Positions 26,204 through 36,395 of a stretch of 64,000 nucleotides of DNA are shown here, piece after piece. The position numbers were made by a program, and so were the translations under genes. Position 1 is the stretch's first letter. Each line of letters starts with the position of its first letter. The stretch is from UBA961 sp049317525. GTDB taxonomy: Bacteria; Bacteroidota; Ignavibacteria; Kapaibacteriales; UBA961. The stretch is taken from NCBI GenBank assembly GCA_049317525.1, contig JBMOIC010000003.1, positions 1 through 64,000 on the forward strand, in the 5' to 3' direction. The notes beneath the pieces were generated by a model. It was not told the DNA's origin and did not search any database. It saw only the letters and a list, made by a program, of their open reading frames with translations.

Positions 26204-29200
26204 ATGATTGTACCTTTTATCGTATCGGGCAAAAGACTATTACTTGTATCAATATTCTTTTTTGTTTATGGTTCATTTCTTTTATATGCTCAACCATTTG
26301 AACAAAGCCGAAAAATTGATGGTTTAAGAAATAAAGACATACAATATATAGCTTTACATCAGTGTACTGTTATTACTGAACCCGGGAAGATTCTTCAGAA
26401 TGCAACTATTATTATTCATAATAGAAAAATAGAGTCTATTGGCATTGGAATTCCAATTCCTAGCGGAGCAACTATCAAGAATATGAAGGGTGCATGGATA
26501 TATCCTGGATTTATCGAATCTTATTCTAATGCAGGAATGAATGCAGCTCCATCCAAAAGAAATAATGAAGACGAAGATGAATTAGAAAAGCCAGGAGCAT
26601 TAAATCACGGGGCTTTTTATTGGAATGAAGCTATAAAACCAGAGTTCAGGGCAGCTTCATTTGTTGGCATAGATGATAAAACTGCAACAGAAATGCATAA
26701 AAATGGATTTACAATGGCTCATGTGAATTCTATGGATGGCATTATGCGTGGAAGCTCAGCGATAGTGCTAGCTAAAAGTGGTGCTGCATCAGATATTACC
26801 GTAAAATCTGATATTAGCCAATGGTTATCATTTAGAAAAGGTAATTCTAGAAATGCTTATCCCAGTTCTTTGATGGGAAGTATCGCATTAATCAGACAAG
26901 CCTTTTACGATGCTCAATGGTATGGCCAAACAAAAAAACAAGGCATCGAAATCAATCTTACATTAGAATCTTTAGCAAATGTTCTTAGCAAAAAAACACC
27001 TATTGTATTCGAAGCCGGCAATGAACATGGAATGTTGAGAGCATCAAAGATTGCCAATGAATTTGGATTGCAATGTATTTATTATGGAAGTGGTAAAGAA
27101 TATCGTAGGCTAAGCTCAATTCAATCAGTAAAACCAACTATTATTTTACCAATAAATTTCCCTGCAGTTCCAGATGTTAGCACTTTGCAAAATGCAGCGG
27201 CTGTTTCTTTGTCTGATTTAAAAGCTTGGGATGCTGCACCAGCAAATCCCGCATTATTGGATTCAGTGTCTATCCCATTTTGTTTAACTGCAAATGGCTT
27301 AAAAGATAAATCAGCATTCTTAAAGAATATCCGAAAGGCTATTAAATATGGTTTGAAAAGTGAGTCTGCTTTAGCGGCTTTAACAACTGTCCCAGCAAAA
27401 CTTTGGGGAATTCAGGACATAGCAGGTACAATAAGTCCAGGGAAATTGGCTAATCTTATTATTGCCGATGATAATATTTTTGAAAAAGGGACAATTCGCT
27501 CTGTATATACAGCCGGCGAAGAAGATATTATTAGTCCTTTTATCGAAAATGATATAAGAGGCTATTGGAGGCTTATCGCAGAATCTATGCCTGTAATTAA
27601 ATGTACAATAAATGGAAAAGCTGAATCTCCAGAATGCTCTGCAAGTAAAGATTCTCTAAAGATATCTGTCAAATTCTCTAATTCTGGTAAAAATGTTCAG
27701 TTTAGTTTTAATGGTGATTCACTACATATCCCGGGTCTTATTCGTTTTAGCGGTATTATGGATTCCTTAAATGCTCGTGGAACTGCATTATTACCTACAG
27801 GTAGAGAAATAGGTTGGACAGCAGTTAGGGATAGTTCTTTTATAGAAAAAAAATCAGAAGAAAAAGACAATGCATTAGTAAAGCCGTCTTTTGCAATTAT
27901 GAGCCCAGATGAACCATTTGGTTTTTTAGTAAAACCCCAGCAAAAAACAGTATTATTTAGGAATGCTACTATATGGACTGCTGCAAAAGATGGGATTTTA
28001 AAGAATAGTGATATCTTGATAAGCGAAGGAAAAATTATTAACATAGGTAAAGATTTACCACAAAAAGCTGATACAATTATTGATGCTACAGATAAGCATA
28101 TTTCTCCTGGCATCATAGATGAACATTCTCATATTGCTATTGAATCTGGTGTAAATGAAGGAACTCATGCAATTACCGCAGAAGTTCATATCGGAGATGT
28201 TTTACAACCTGATGATATCAATATATATCGTCAATTAGCCGGTGGGGTTACCGCAAGCCATCTATTACATGGTTCTGCAAATCCGATTGGCGGACAACTT
28301 CAATTGATAAAATTACGTTGGGGAGAAGACGCCGATAATTTAAAAATGAATTTTCCTGGTACAATTAAATTTGCATTGGGTGAAAACGTAAAACAAGCTA
28401 ATTGGGGAGATAAATTTTCTTCTCGTTATCCTCAAACCCGTATGGGTGTTGAAGAAATTATGCGTGATGGCTTTAGAGCAGCCCTGGAATATGAAAAATC
28501 ATGGGGAGATTTTAATGCAAATCCTGGGATAAAAGTTGCCCCTAGAAAAGACATACAATTGGAAGTTTTGCTAGAAATCATTCGCTCTAAACGTTTTATA
28601 CATTGCCATTCCTATGTTCAAAGTGAAATTCTTATGCTTATCAGATTAGCAGAGGAATTCAAATTTAAAATAAATACCTTTACTCATATTTTAGAAGGGT
28701 ATAAAGTAGCAAAGGAAATGTCTGAACATGGAGTTGGAGGTTCTAGCTTTGCCGATTGGTGGGCTTATAAATTTGAAGTTTTTGATGCTATTCCTCAAAA
28801 TTCAGGCATTATGCATGAACAAGGTGTTACTGTAGCAATCAATTCTGATGATGCAGAAATGGCCAGAAGATTAAATCAAGAAGCTGGAAAATCTGTTAAG
28901 TATGGAAATGTGCCAGAAGAAGAAGCTATTAAATTTGTGACGATAAATCCGGCAAAGCTTCTTAAAGTTGATAATTCTATCGGCTCACTTGAAATTGGTA
29001 AAGATGCCGATTTAGTTGTGTGGAGCGCAAATCCTTTGTCTAATTTTTCTAAGCCAGAACAAACCTATATTGATGGTAAATGTTATTTCGATAGAAAAAC
29101 AGATGAACTCTTAAGAAAAAGAGATGCTGCTATGAGAGCTTCCCTAGAACAAAAAGCAATTGAATTTGCAAATAATGGTGAAACTACTCGTATTAAAACC

Positions 29201-29266
29201 GGTTCTAAAAAGCATCTTTATGATTGCGAAGATATCTTTGATGAGGTTGCGGGCTCTGAAGAATAA
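26204..29266 (+). CDS. Exported protein with two amidohydrolase modules, the N-terminal one degenerate
   Basis: 1020 residues; signal peptide to about 32 (LLYAQP). Two amidohydrolase-superfamily modules in tandem. Module 1 (about 45-440) keeps the composite beta-sandwich and the closing GTISPGKLANLIIADDN, but at the metal site has PGFIESYSNAG instead of PGxIDxHxH. Module 2 (about 595-990) has the intact IDEHSHIAIE at about 637-646, HCHSY near 804, FTHILEG near 825, AINSDDAEMARR near 880 and SIGSLEIGKDADLVVW. This size and layout is known in Bacteroidota as periplasmic amidohydrolase or imidazolonepropionase-like proteins; substrate unknown, perhaps peptides or cyclic amides. The monocistronic gene ends at a terminator. 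Confidence 0.85.
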   Translation: MIVPFIVSGKRLLLVSIFFFVYGSFLLYAQPFEQSRKIDGLRNKDIQYIALHQCTVITEPGKILQNATIIIHNRKIESIGIGIPIPSGATIKNMKGAWIYPGFIESYSNAGMNAAPSKRNNEDEDELEKPGALNHGAFYWNEAIKPEFRAASFVGIDDKTATEMHKNGFTMAHVNSMDGIMRGSSAIVLAKSGAASDITVKSDISQWLSFRKGNSRNAYPSSLMGSIALIRQAFYDAQWYGQTKKQGIEINLTLESLANVLSKKTPIVFEAGNEHGMLRASKIANEFGLQCIYYGSGKEYRRLSSIQSVKPTIILPINFPAVPDVSTLQNAAAVSLSDLKAWDAAPANPALLDSVSIPFCLTANGLKDKSAFLKNIRKAIKYGLKSESALAALTTVPAKLWGIQDIAGTISPGKLANLIIADDNIFEKGTIRSVYTAGEEDIISPFIENDIRGYWRLIAESMPVIKCTINGKAESPECSASKDSLKISVKFSNSGKNVQFSFNGDSLHIPGLIRFSGIMDSLNARGTALLPTGREIGWTAVRDSSFIEKKSEEKDNALVKPSFAIMSPDEPFGFLVKPQQKTVLFRNATIWTAAKDGILKNSDILISEGKIINIGKDLPQKADTIIDATDKHISPGIIDEHSHIAIESGVNEGTHAITAEVHIGDVLQPDDINIYRQLAGGVTASHLLHGSANPIGGQLQLIKLRWGEDADNLKMNFPGTIKFALGENVKQANWGDKFSSRYPQTRMGVEEIMRDGFRAALEYEKSWGDFNANPGIKVAPRKDIQLEVLLEIIRSKRFIHCHSYVQSEILMLIRLAEEFKFKINTFTHILEGYKVAKEMSEHGVGGSSFADWWAYKFEVFDAIPQNSGIMHEQGVTVAINSDDAEMARRLNQEAGKSVKYGNVPEEEAIKFVTINPAKLLKVDNSIGSLEIGKDADLVVWSANPLSNFSKPEQTYIDGKCYFDRKTDELLRKRDAAMRASLEQKAIEFANNGETTRIKTGSKKHLYDCEDIFDEVAGSEE

Positions 29267-29285
29267 AATAAATGAGATAATTGAG

Positions 29286-29323
29286 AAACCGTTCTGAATC
29301 TAGTATTCGAACGGTTTTTTTAT
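29286..29323 (+). terminator. Terminator after the double amidohydrolase
   Basis: AAACCGTTC (29286-29294) / GAACGGTTT (29309-29317) perfect stem with an inner GAAT/ATTC pairing and a following T run. Confidence 0.88.
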
Positions 29324-29346
29324 TTTAGCGACAGTTTCAGGGGAAC

Positions 29347-31275
29347 ATGATGAAAACAATTACTTTATATCCAGCAACAAAGCTAATGATTGCCATTATC
29401 TTTGGTATTGCAATGAGTTTTGCTGGAAACTATAGCCTTCACTCTTATACTTTTTTGATTATTAGTTTCTTTTCAATACTGATCGGAATTTTTAAGAAAT
29501 CAAGAAGTTATAGTTATTGGATAGCTGCAATATTTTTGGGGATGTGGATTGGCCAGAGATCCAATGAAATTGAAATCCATTCTCAAAAAAAAATTATTCC
29601 AAAGATGGATGCCACTATAAAGGGCGAGATAGTCTCTATAGTCCAAAAAGATAGTGTTTTTGCTGTATATATTATAAAAGGTTGGGTAGATACCAAGCAA
29701 TTACCTAGGATAGAATCATGTAGAATTCTTTTAACAATTGGGGAAGCAAAACAAGCAAAGAACCTTTCTGTTGGATCGATTATATGGACTACTGCTAAAG
29801 TTTCTTTGCCAGAACCAACTCAATTACCTGGTCTATTTAACCAAGCTTCTTATTGCAAAGCACTTGATATTCAATTTTGTGCTTCTGCACAATCAAAAAA
29901 CACAGCCATTATAGAAAGAAAGAATACCTTGTATTCTTATGCTTACTATAGTTCACAATATATTCAATCTATCATTGTTTCATTATATCCACAATCAACA
30001 GAAAACATTGTTATAGGCTTATTATTAGGGGAAACCAAAGGTATAAGCAAAGAGTTAAAAAAAGCATATACAATGGCAGGAACAGCCCATATATTATCAG
30101 TTAGTGGCTTTCATGCAGGCATCATTGCTTTTGGATTAACATTAGTTTTAGGATTTATCAATAAAGGATGGATACGATTTATCGTCTTTACTGTATGTGT
30201 TTCAATATTTTTATTGATCACAGGAATGGACCCACCAGCAATTAGGGCCGGCATCATGTCTTTTATGGCAATGTCAATTCAATTATCAGGAAGAAAGCAA
30301 TATTCTATCAATACGCTAAGTGCAGTAATTATAATAATGTTAATATTAGACCCATCTTTATTACACTCGGCAGGCTTTTTTATGTCGATTTGTGCAATGA
30401 TTGGCTTGTTAATTTTATCGCCATATATTAAAAAACAAATCATCATACTTGGTATACAAAAATTTCTACCCCTATGGCTGATAGATGCAATTTCTGTCTC
30501 TTTTTCTGCATCACTAATAATGGCACCAATCATTGGCTATTATTTTGAATCGATTTCAATAATTAGTCCTATCGCAAATATCCTTTTATTACCTGCAATA
30601 AGTTTAGCGATGATTTGGAGTATTTTTGCAATTCTATTGTACCCCATAAATCAAGGAATTTCTATACTATATGTATTACCATCACATGATGTACTGAATA
30701 TTATCAATGCTATTCATCTATGGATTGCTGAATATTCATGGATTGAATTTCGATCTCACTATGCCTGGATATATGGACTAGTGATATGTTCAATAAGCAT
30801 GTATATTGTTAACTGTAAGAATAAAACAGTTTTTTTCTTAAGAGTTATAAGTTCAATGATTGTTTTTTGTGGAATCCACTCATATATACAAATACAAGAA
30901 ATTCAGGATAAGAGGCAGATTTCACATACAATCTCATTATATGCAGGAAAAACGATTATTGGATTATTTACTCAATCAGATCAGGATCATCATATCACAT
31001 TTCTGCTATTTGACAGAAAAGCACATCAGTATTCTTCGGTAGATAAAACTATCCTAAACTTTATACATAAAATGAGTCCACAAAAAATTTCACTATATAT
31101 TGCCGGAAAATGTTCTGTGATGACAGCTAAATCAATACAAAAAAATAAGTACAATTCATCTTTAGTTTATAAAGAAGTAAAGCCTACATTATTTTACAAT
31201 TATATAGGCTTACTGACAAAAAAGGCATACAAAGCAAAGCACTTTGTTCAGATTATTGATATTCCTGACTATTGA
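29347..31275 (+). CDS. comEC: ComEC/Rec2-family competence membrane protein
   Basis: DNA-uptake channel family. An N-terminal membrane segment and DUF4131-like OB domain (about 1-200) precede the Competence domain (about 220-490) with IVIGLLLGETKGIS, AGTAHILSVSGFHAGI and DPPAIRAGIMSFMAM. The C-terminal 130 residues are hydrophilic and lack the HxHxDH metallo-beta-lactamase motif, as in the shorter Bacteroidota form. GGGGA upstream supports the ATG. Its 3' end overlaps that of the convergent SIS-domain gene by seven bases. A helix-hairpin-helix OM protein at 54.6 kb could be a partner in competence, which is speculation. Confidence 0.87.
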   Translation: MMKTITLYPATKLMIAIIFGIAMSFAGNYSLHSYTFLIISFFSILIGIFKKSRSYSYWIAAIFLGMWIGQRSNEIEIHSQKKIIPKMDATIKGEIVSIVQKDSVFAVYIIKGWVDTKQLPRIESCRILLTIGEAKQAKNLSVGSIIWTTAKVSLPEPTQLPGLFNQASYCKALDIQFCASAQSKNTAIIERKNTLYSYAYYSSQYIQSIIVSLYPQSTENIVIGLLLGETKGISKELKKAYTMAGTAHILSVSGFHAGIIAFGLTLVLGFINKGWIRFIVFTVCVSIFLLITGMDPPAIRAGIMSFMAMSIQLSGRKQYSINTLSAVIIIMLILDPSLLHSAGFFMSICAMIGLLILSPYIKKQIIILGIQKFLPLWLIDAISVSFSASLIMAPIIGYYFESISIISPIANILLLPAISLAMIWSIFAILLYPINQGISILYVLPSHDVLNIINAIHLWIAEYSWIEFRSHYAWIYGLVICSISMYIVNCKNKTVFFLRVISSMIVFCGIHSYIQIQEIQDKRQISHTISLYAGKTIIGLFTQSDQDHHITFLLFDRKAHQYSSVDKTILNFIHKMSPQKISLYIAGKCSVMTAKSIQKNKYNSSLVYKEVKPTLFYNYIGLLTKKAYKAKHFVQIIDIPDY

Positions 31276-31862
31276 AATAATTCAGGAAACAACACTTCTT
31301 CGATGATTTCGCACCAAATATGACCAATCATAATATGTGATTCTTGAATGCGTGCTGTAACAGAACTAGGAACAATTACTGCATCATCGCAATCATCAAT
31401 TAAGGTACCACCAGTTCCACCTAGTAAACCAATAGTATATACACCTTGTTTTTTTGCTTGAATAATAGCCCTTTTTACATTTTCAGAATTTCCACTAGTA
31501 GAAATTCCTATTAATACATCACCAGGTCGTCCATAAGCTTCGACGCATCTTGCAAAAACATTTTCAAATCCGATATCATTACCACCAGCTGTCATAATAG
31601 AGGGGTCTACAGTTAATGCAATGGCAGGAATAGCTGCCCTATTGATATTACCTCTTAACCTTATAACAAGCTCGGCGGCTAAATGTTGAGAATCTGCCGC
31701 ACTTCCACCATTTCCACAAAAAAGGATTTTGCCACCATTCTTACATCTATCGGCCAAAAGCAGTCCAATTCTCTCTATTTCATGCTTTTGATGCACTAAT
31801 AATAATTCTTTTGTAGCAATAGAATCTTTTACTACTTGTTCAATTAAACTTGAAAAATGCAT
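31269..31862 (-). CDS. gmhA: SIS-domain phosphosugar isomerase, GmhA-like
   Basis: Probable sedoheptulose-7-phosphate isomerase for ADP-heptose of lipopolysaccharide. At 197 residues it has the GmhA length. It shows ILFCGNGGSAADSQHLAAELV near 45-65, GISTSGNSENVKRAI near 115-130, and the ARIQESHIMIGHIWCEIIEE zinc-site segment near the end. The DiaA subfamily is similar, so the exact substrate is not certain. AAGAGA upstream of ATG fits a ribosome site. It overlaps comEC tail-to-tail. Confidence 0.87.
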   Translation of the reverse strand: MHFSSLIEQVVKDSIATKELLLVHQKHEIERIGLLLADRCKNGGKILFCGNGGSAADSQHLAAELVIRLRGNINRAAIPAIALTVDPSIMTAGGNDIGFENVFARCVEAYGRPGDVLIGISTSGNSENVKRAIIQAKKQGVYTIGLLGGTGGTLIDDCDDAVIVPSSVTARIQESHIMIGHIWCEIIEEVLFPELFQ

Positions 31863-32064
31863 AAAACAATCTCTTTAGTTACATATGAAAGAAGATTTGA
31901 ATACAATAATATCAACAAATGTACGATATCTACAATGTATTCAATATCAGCATTACACTGCAAAATCAAATAAATATTGTTAGATGATAAAATCTTTTGA
32001 AGTGACTATGCAGATTGTGTAAATTAAAAAAATATATAAGTACAAATCAGATTATTTGATAAGC

Positions 32065-32331
32065 ATGTTAAAATCAACAGTAACAGTAAAAAACAGAGCT
32101 GGACTACATACAAGGCCAGCAGCAGTACTTGTAAAGCTTGCTGCAAAATATAAATCAGAAATTTTTCTTGACAGAGATGGCTTTTCAATAAATGCTAAAA
32201 GCATTATTGGAGTTATGACATTGGCCGCGGAGCTTGGTTGCAAATTGGAAATTACTTGTGATGGGCCAGATGAACCAAAGGCAATGGAAGAAATTGTCCT
32301 TTTCTTCAACTCTGGTTTTGGCGAATTATAA
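32065..32331 (+). CDS. HPr-family phosphocarrier protein
   Basis: 88-residue HPr. The phosphorylatable histidine lies in NRAGLHTRPAA near residue 13-15, and the serine region INAKSIIGVMTLAA matches the Ser46 regulatory site. Start ATG 32065 is preferred over an in-frame TTG at 32056. A possible promoter TTTG-N20-TAAATTAA lies at 31996-32027. No enzyme I, EII or HPr kinase is in the window; in this lineage HPr often has a regulatory role only (inference). dnaN starts 45 bases downstream on the same strand. Confidence 0.92.
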   Translation: MLKSTVTVKNRAGLHTRPAAVLVKLAAKYKSEIFLDRDGFSINAKSIIGVMTLAAELGCKLEITCDGPDEPKAMEEIVLFFNSGFGEL

Positions 32332-32376
32332 TTAGACTTTTCTTGTTAATCTTTTACACTATTTCATAGAATTATA

Positions 32377-33486
32377 ATGAAATTTTCAGTCTCATTAGGC
32401 GATTTTCAAAAGGCAATATTCCGTGTTTTACCAGCAATACCACCAAAGTCAACATTGCCTGTATTAGAGCATATTCATTGTACATTGATAAATAATTCAT
32501 TGTCAATGATCGCATCAGATCAAGAAATGACAATATCAACTTCTTTTGAATGCCATGTAGAATCTGAAGGTTCTGTACTTATACCAGCTAGAAAACTTAA
32601 TGAGTTGATTAAGTCTTTAGGCTCTGAAGGTTCGGTAGAGATTGACATATCCCCAAATCTTGATTTAACCTTTACTACAGCAGCAGGTAAGTTTACAATG
32701 AAAGGCATGAATAGTGTGGACTATCCAATGCAACCTGTATTCCCTGAAGGAGAAACAGCACTCTTTACTTCAACAGACATCATGAAAATTGCTAATAAAG
32801 CAATGTTTGCTGTTTCAGACGATGAATATCGTCCAGCTATGACAGGTGTGCTTTTTCAATTTAGAGGAAATCGTGTTTTAGGTGTTGCTACAGATAGTTA
32901 TAGATTAGCCCGCGTTACAATTAATGCTTCTAATTTGCCTGAAGATTTAGATGTGATTATTCCTTCTAGAGCAATGGAAATTCTGAGAAAAGTTGATTCT
33001 AATGTATTGATGAGTGTTACAAGAACACATGCAAGATTTTCTTTAAATAATACAACAATCATCACTAGAATCATAGATGAACGTTTCCCTCCATATGAAA
33101 ATGTAATCCCTGCTGACAATGATAAAACTGCAATTGTTAATCAAAGGGAATTAGTAAATGTTATTAGAAGAGTAGCTTTATTTACTTCTTCTTCTAGCCG
33201 CCAAATTAAAATTTCATTAGAGCCCAATATTCTCCATGTTCACGGAGAAGATGATGAATCTGGAAGTATTGCTGATGAATCTATTGCTTGCGAATTTTAT
33301 GGTGCAGAACATTTTGAAATAGGTTTTAATCATAAATATCTTGAAGAAGCATTACAGCAATTAGCTATAGATGGAAATACGATGATTCGATTTTCATTTT
33401 CTTCGGCAAATAGGGCTACACTGATAGAACCAGAACCTGGTAATAATGAATTATTAATCCTTGTTATGCCTGTACGATTGAATTAA
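32377..33486 (+). CDS. dnaN: DNA polymerase III sliding clamp (beta subunit)
   Basis: Ring-shaped processivity clamp of 369 residues with three beta-clamp domains (about 1-120, 128-245, 246-369). Landmarks: KSTLPVLEHIHCTL, MTGVLFQFRG, ATDSYRLARV, IPSRAMEILRK, and the C-terminal LILVMPVRLN. No RecF or DnaA neighbour; it follows the HPr gene. Ends at a strong bidirectional terminator. Confidence 0.97.
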   Translation: MKFSVSLGDFQKAIFRVLPAIPPKSTLPVLEHIHCTLINNSLSMIASDQEMTISTSFECHVESEGSVLIPARKLNELIKSLGSEGSVEIDISPNLDLTFTTAAGKFTMKGMNSVDYPMQPVFPEGETALFTSTDIMKIANKAMFAVSDDEYRPAMTGVLFQFRGNRVLGVATDSYRLARVTINASNLPEDLDVIIPSRAMEILRKVDSNVLMSVTRTHARFSLNNTTIITRIIDERFPPYENVIPADNDKTAIVNQRELVNVIRRVALFTSSSSRQIKISLEPNILHVHGEDDESGSIADESIACEFYGAEHFEIGFNHKYLEEALQQLAIDGNTMIRFSFSSANRATLIEPEPGNNELLILVMPVRLN

Positions 33487-33491
33487 AAAAG

Positions 33492-33530
33492 AAAAAAGGC
33501 TAAGAATTGAACTTCTTAGCCTTTTTTTTT
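33492..33530. terminator. Bidirectional terminator downstream of dnaN
   Basis: 15-bp perfect stem (33492-33506 with 33513-33527), 6-base loop, A-run and T-run feet; shared with the convergent small gene. Confidence 0.93.
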
Positions 33531-33816
33531 AAAAATCAAGCGGTATAGTTGTTTCTTGGTCCTTCCTATTTTTTTCGTGTTCAATAATCAATCTAACTGC
33601 TGGCTTTATAGTAAGTAATTCTACATTATGCATAGAGATTACTTTTGCCAATACAGAAATTCTTGATTCTAAAGGAACTAAAGAATTAAGAACAATATAA
33701 TTATCCTGTTTCATGCGGCAATCACCACTTCTAAAATTACCCTTCTCCCTGCGAACTGTATAATTCAACAAGGAAGCAATGGATAGCAATTCCTCTAAAA
33801 TACTTTGAAGTTTCAC
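33529..33816 (-). CDS. Small conserved protein of unknown function (95 aa)
   Basis: Cytoplasmic-looking protein with an N-terminal amphipathic helix (LQSILEELLSIASLLNY), a charged central motif VRREKGNFRSGDCRMKQDN followed by a hydrophobic strand YIVLNS, and a C-terminal helix. The FRSGDCRM block looks like something I recall from Bacteroidota/Chlorobi hypothetical proteins, without a known function. GTG start at 33816. Located 33 bases downstream of a membrane-protein gene on the same strand, so probably co-transcribed with it. Coding is supported by reading-frame length and placement against a terminator. Confidence 0.6.
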   Translation of the reverse strand: MKLQSILEELLSIASLLNYTVRREKGNFRSGDCRMKQDNYIVLNSLVPLESRISVLAKVISMHNVELLTIKPAVRLIIEHEKNRKDQETTIPLDF

Positions 33817-33849
33817 TTTGATACAGTTAATACATAAATGTGTAGATGA

Positions 33850-34374
33850 TTACTTGGCTTTTAGCGGCTGCCAGGCTAAGAAAAGTAAAGCTGTAATATA
33901 TGAGAGAAAAGATAAGAAACCTGCTGCTGTTAATCTTGGATCAAATCGCTCACGAAATACAATCAATAATTTATCGGCTTGCATTAAACTAATAAAATCT
34001 ATTGTATTGGTTAAATATACAAGCTTGGTGTCTAAATACATTTGATAAAATTCTATAGGACTACACAAAAAGAATATTATCAAAGCCATAAATAGCCAAC
34101 CAGATTTCTTTAACTGTGCCCTTTGTAAAAACATTATTCCTAAAGCACATATAAATGATACGATATAACCAATAATTGTATAATAGGAAGTTATACCCAT
34201 TAAACGAATAGAATAATTAATTTGCTGAATATTCAAAAAAGGCTTTAACTCCAGTGTGCCTGGAATAAATAAATCAAATGCAATTGCATTCCTTATTATT
34301 CCTCCACCGAACCACATAGATACTGCAAAAAAGAAGATAGCCAATACGGCTTTTTGGACATTGTTATTTTTCAT
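33850..34374 (-). CDS. Four-helix inner-membrane protein of unknown function
   Basis: 174 residues with about four transmembrane helices (10-32, 60-82, 92-112, 150-168). After the third helix comes a polar segment with FRERFDPRLTAAGFLSFL, then a C-terminal WQPL end. The overall shape resembles DUF4149-like membrane proteins, but I cannot name the family with confidence. It heads a two-gene unit with the small 95-aa protein. Confidence 0.65.
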   Translation of the reverse strand: MKNNNVQKAVLAIFFFAVSMWFGGGIIRNAIAFDLFIPGTLELKPFLNIQQINYSIRLMGITSYYTIIGYIVSFICALGIMFLQRAQLKKSGWLFMALIIFFLCSPIEFYQMYLDTKLVYLTNTIDFISLMQADKLLIVFRERFDPRLTAAGFLSFLSYITALLFLAWQPLKAK

Positions 34375-34547
34375 AGTATTTCAAAGATATACATTTTCTC
34401 AAACTATTTTAACGATTAAGTCTCAGTTTTTTTCCACATTTTTACATTTGTATCAATACTAAACTTTACTATACACAATACACACATATTCTGCTTTATC
34501 TATATGATCAATATAGATTTACATGATTTAACAGTCTTATAACTACA

Positions 34548-36395
34548 ATGAACATATTCTTATCTTATTTCTTGCAAGTATTTGAAAAGCTTGGCTATAT
34601 GGAATTTTTTGCTTTTATTGCAAACTCTAAAAAGCCTATCTCAGGTTTTTTAAAACAAAAGATATTTTTTACAGATATCTGGTTTCGTACTTTGAAAACT
34701 GAACTTGCATGTTTTCTGTTCTTCATTTCATTATTACTTATTTCATGTGGTAATAATCGAATGAATGAACCAAGCAATACATTGACTTATAATGAGTCTC
34801 AGGGTTTAAGTACTCTAGATCCCGCTTTGGCAGGAGTATCTGCTCCTATACAAATTGGCGGGCAAATTTTTAGTGGCTTATTGGATTTAGACTCCGATCA
34901 TGTGATTCAGCCATGTTTAGCTAAAAGCTGGCAGGTTGATTCTAGTGGAAGAGAGTGGATATTTACTCTAAAACCTAATATTTGTTTTCATAGAGATACA
35001 TGTTTTGGAAACACTTCAATCAAGCGTTTTGTAAAGGCGCAAGATGTGAAATATAGTTTTGAAAGAATTTGCGATGCACGTGTAAAGACATCTGGTTTTT
35101 GGATTTTCAGAAATCGTCTTTTAGGTGCGGATGAATTTAACGAAGCTACCAAAGCAGGTATATCACCTAAAGATGGAATTAAGGGCATCATTGTTCTTAA
35201 TGATTCTATGGTTAAGATAATACTTAAAAAACCCTTTGCTCCATTTCTCTCTTTGCTTACCATGTCTTATTGTCAGATTGTTCCTAAAGAAGCTATAGAG
35301 TATTATGGCCAATCATTTGGAATTCATCCAATTGGTACAGGACCTTTTATGGTTAAGTCATGGAAATCAGACCAGCAATTAGTATTAGCTCGAAATCCGG
35401 ATTATTTTCGATATGACATAAATGGTAATAGGCTTCCATACTTGGATAGTATTATTATACGATTTATAAAAGACACAAAAACTGAGTTTTTGGAATATGA
35501 ACAAGGTAAACTTGATATTGTATTATCTTTAGACCCCGTTTTTATGTCTAAAGTTATAGGTGAAAATGATTCTTTATTGCCAACATATGCAGATCATCAT
35601 CTGATTCGAGAAGAATCTGAAGATATTGTGTATTGTGGAATAATGTTAGATAGCGCAGCTAATTCTGAAACAAGTACTTATCCTTTATGGAAAAGCAAAT
35701 TGTTGCGTCAAGCTTTAAATTATGCTATAGATCGCAAAGCGATTTGTAAATATATATTAAAGGGCAAAGGAGTTCCTGCAGAACATGGACCATTGTCTCC
35801 ATCTATGCCGGGATTCTCTAGAGAAGTGAAGGGATATACATATAATCCTCAAAAAGCGCGCGTATTATTAGCTGAAGCAGGTTATCCAGATGGTAAGAAT
35901 TTACCAACTATAATTATGCAATCAGGTAATAATGCAACAACTATTCAAACCGCAGAAGCCTTGCAACAGCAATGGCAAAAACTTGGAATAAAGGTATCTT
36001 TAAGACAAGTTAATTTCGCAGAGCATTCTTCGATGATGCATGGCGGCAAATTGGGTTTTTGGCGTGGCAATTGGATAACAGATTATCCTGATCCAGAAAA
36101 TGTACTTGCACTTTTTTATTCTCCACTGGCCTCTCCCAAGGGCCTTAATGATACTAGAATTCATTCTAGGATTATGGATTCATTATACGAACAAGCTTTA
36201 TGGCCTGGATATTCAGTTCCAAAAAGATATGCGATGTATAATGAAATGGAGCGAATCGTTATTGAGGAAGCTCCTTGGGTGTTTTTATATTATACCGTTA
36301 ATTACCGATTAGCACAACCTTCCGTTATCGGACTCCGCCCGGAAGTGTTTGGTAGACTTCTCTTTGAGAATGTTCGGATCAAACGCGCTAATTGA
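34548..36395 (+). CDS. Peptide/nickel ABC transporter substrate-binding lipoprotein (SBP family 5)
   Basis: Family 5 solute-binding protein (OppA/DppA-like), membrane-anchored. A lipobox LLLISCGN sits at about residues 62-70, followed by the usual LTYNESQGLSTLDPALAG, GLLDLDSDHVIQPCLAKSW, IGTGPFMVKSWK, and RQALNYAIDRKAI. The N-region before the signal peptide is unusually long if ATG 34548 is used; TTG at 34692 would give a normal lipoprotein signal (LKTELACFLFFISLLLISC). A TAnnTTTG match (TACATTTG) lies at 34443-34450. No permease or ATPase gene is adjacent, so it either serves a distant transporter or a different role. Confidence 0.88.
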   Translation: MNIFLSYFLQVFEKLGYMEFFAFIANSKKPISGFLKQKIFFTDIWFRTLKTELACFLFFISLLLISCGNNRMNEPSNTLTYNESQGLSTLDPALAGVSAPIQIGGQIFSGLLDLDSDHVIQPCLAKSWQVDSSGREWIFTLKPNICFHRDTCFGNTSIKRFVKAQDVKYSFERICDARVKTSGFWIFRNRLLGADEFNEATKAGISPKDGIKGIIVLNDSMVKIILKKPFAPFLSLLTMSYCQIVPKEAIEYYGQSFGIHPIGTGPFMVKSWKSDQQLVLARNPDYFRYDINGNRLPYLDSIIIRFIKDTKTEFLEYEQGKLDIVLSLDPVFMSKVIGENDSLLPTYADHHLIREESEDIVYCGIMLDSAANSETSTYPLWKSKLLRQALNYAIDRKAICKYILKGKGVPAEHGPLSPSMPGFSREVKGYTYNPQKARVLLAEAGYPDGKNLPTIIMQSGNNATTIQTAEALQQQWQKLGIKVSLRQVNFAEHSSMMHGGKLGFWRGNWITDYPDPENVLALFYSPLASPKGLNDTRIHSRIMDSLYEQALWPGYSVPKRYAMYNEMERIVIEEAPWVFLYYTVNYRLAQPSVIGLRPEVFGRLLFENVRIKRAN

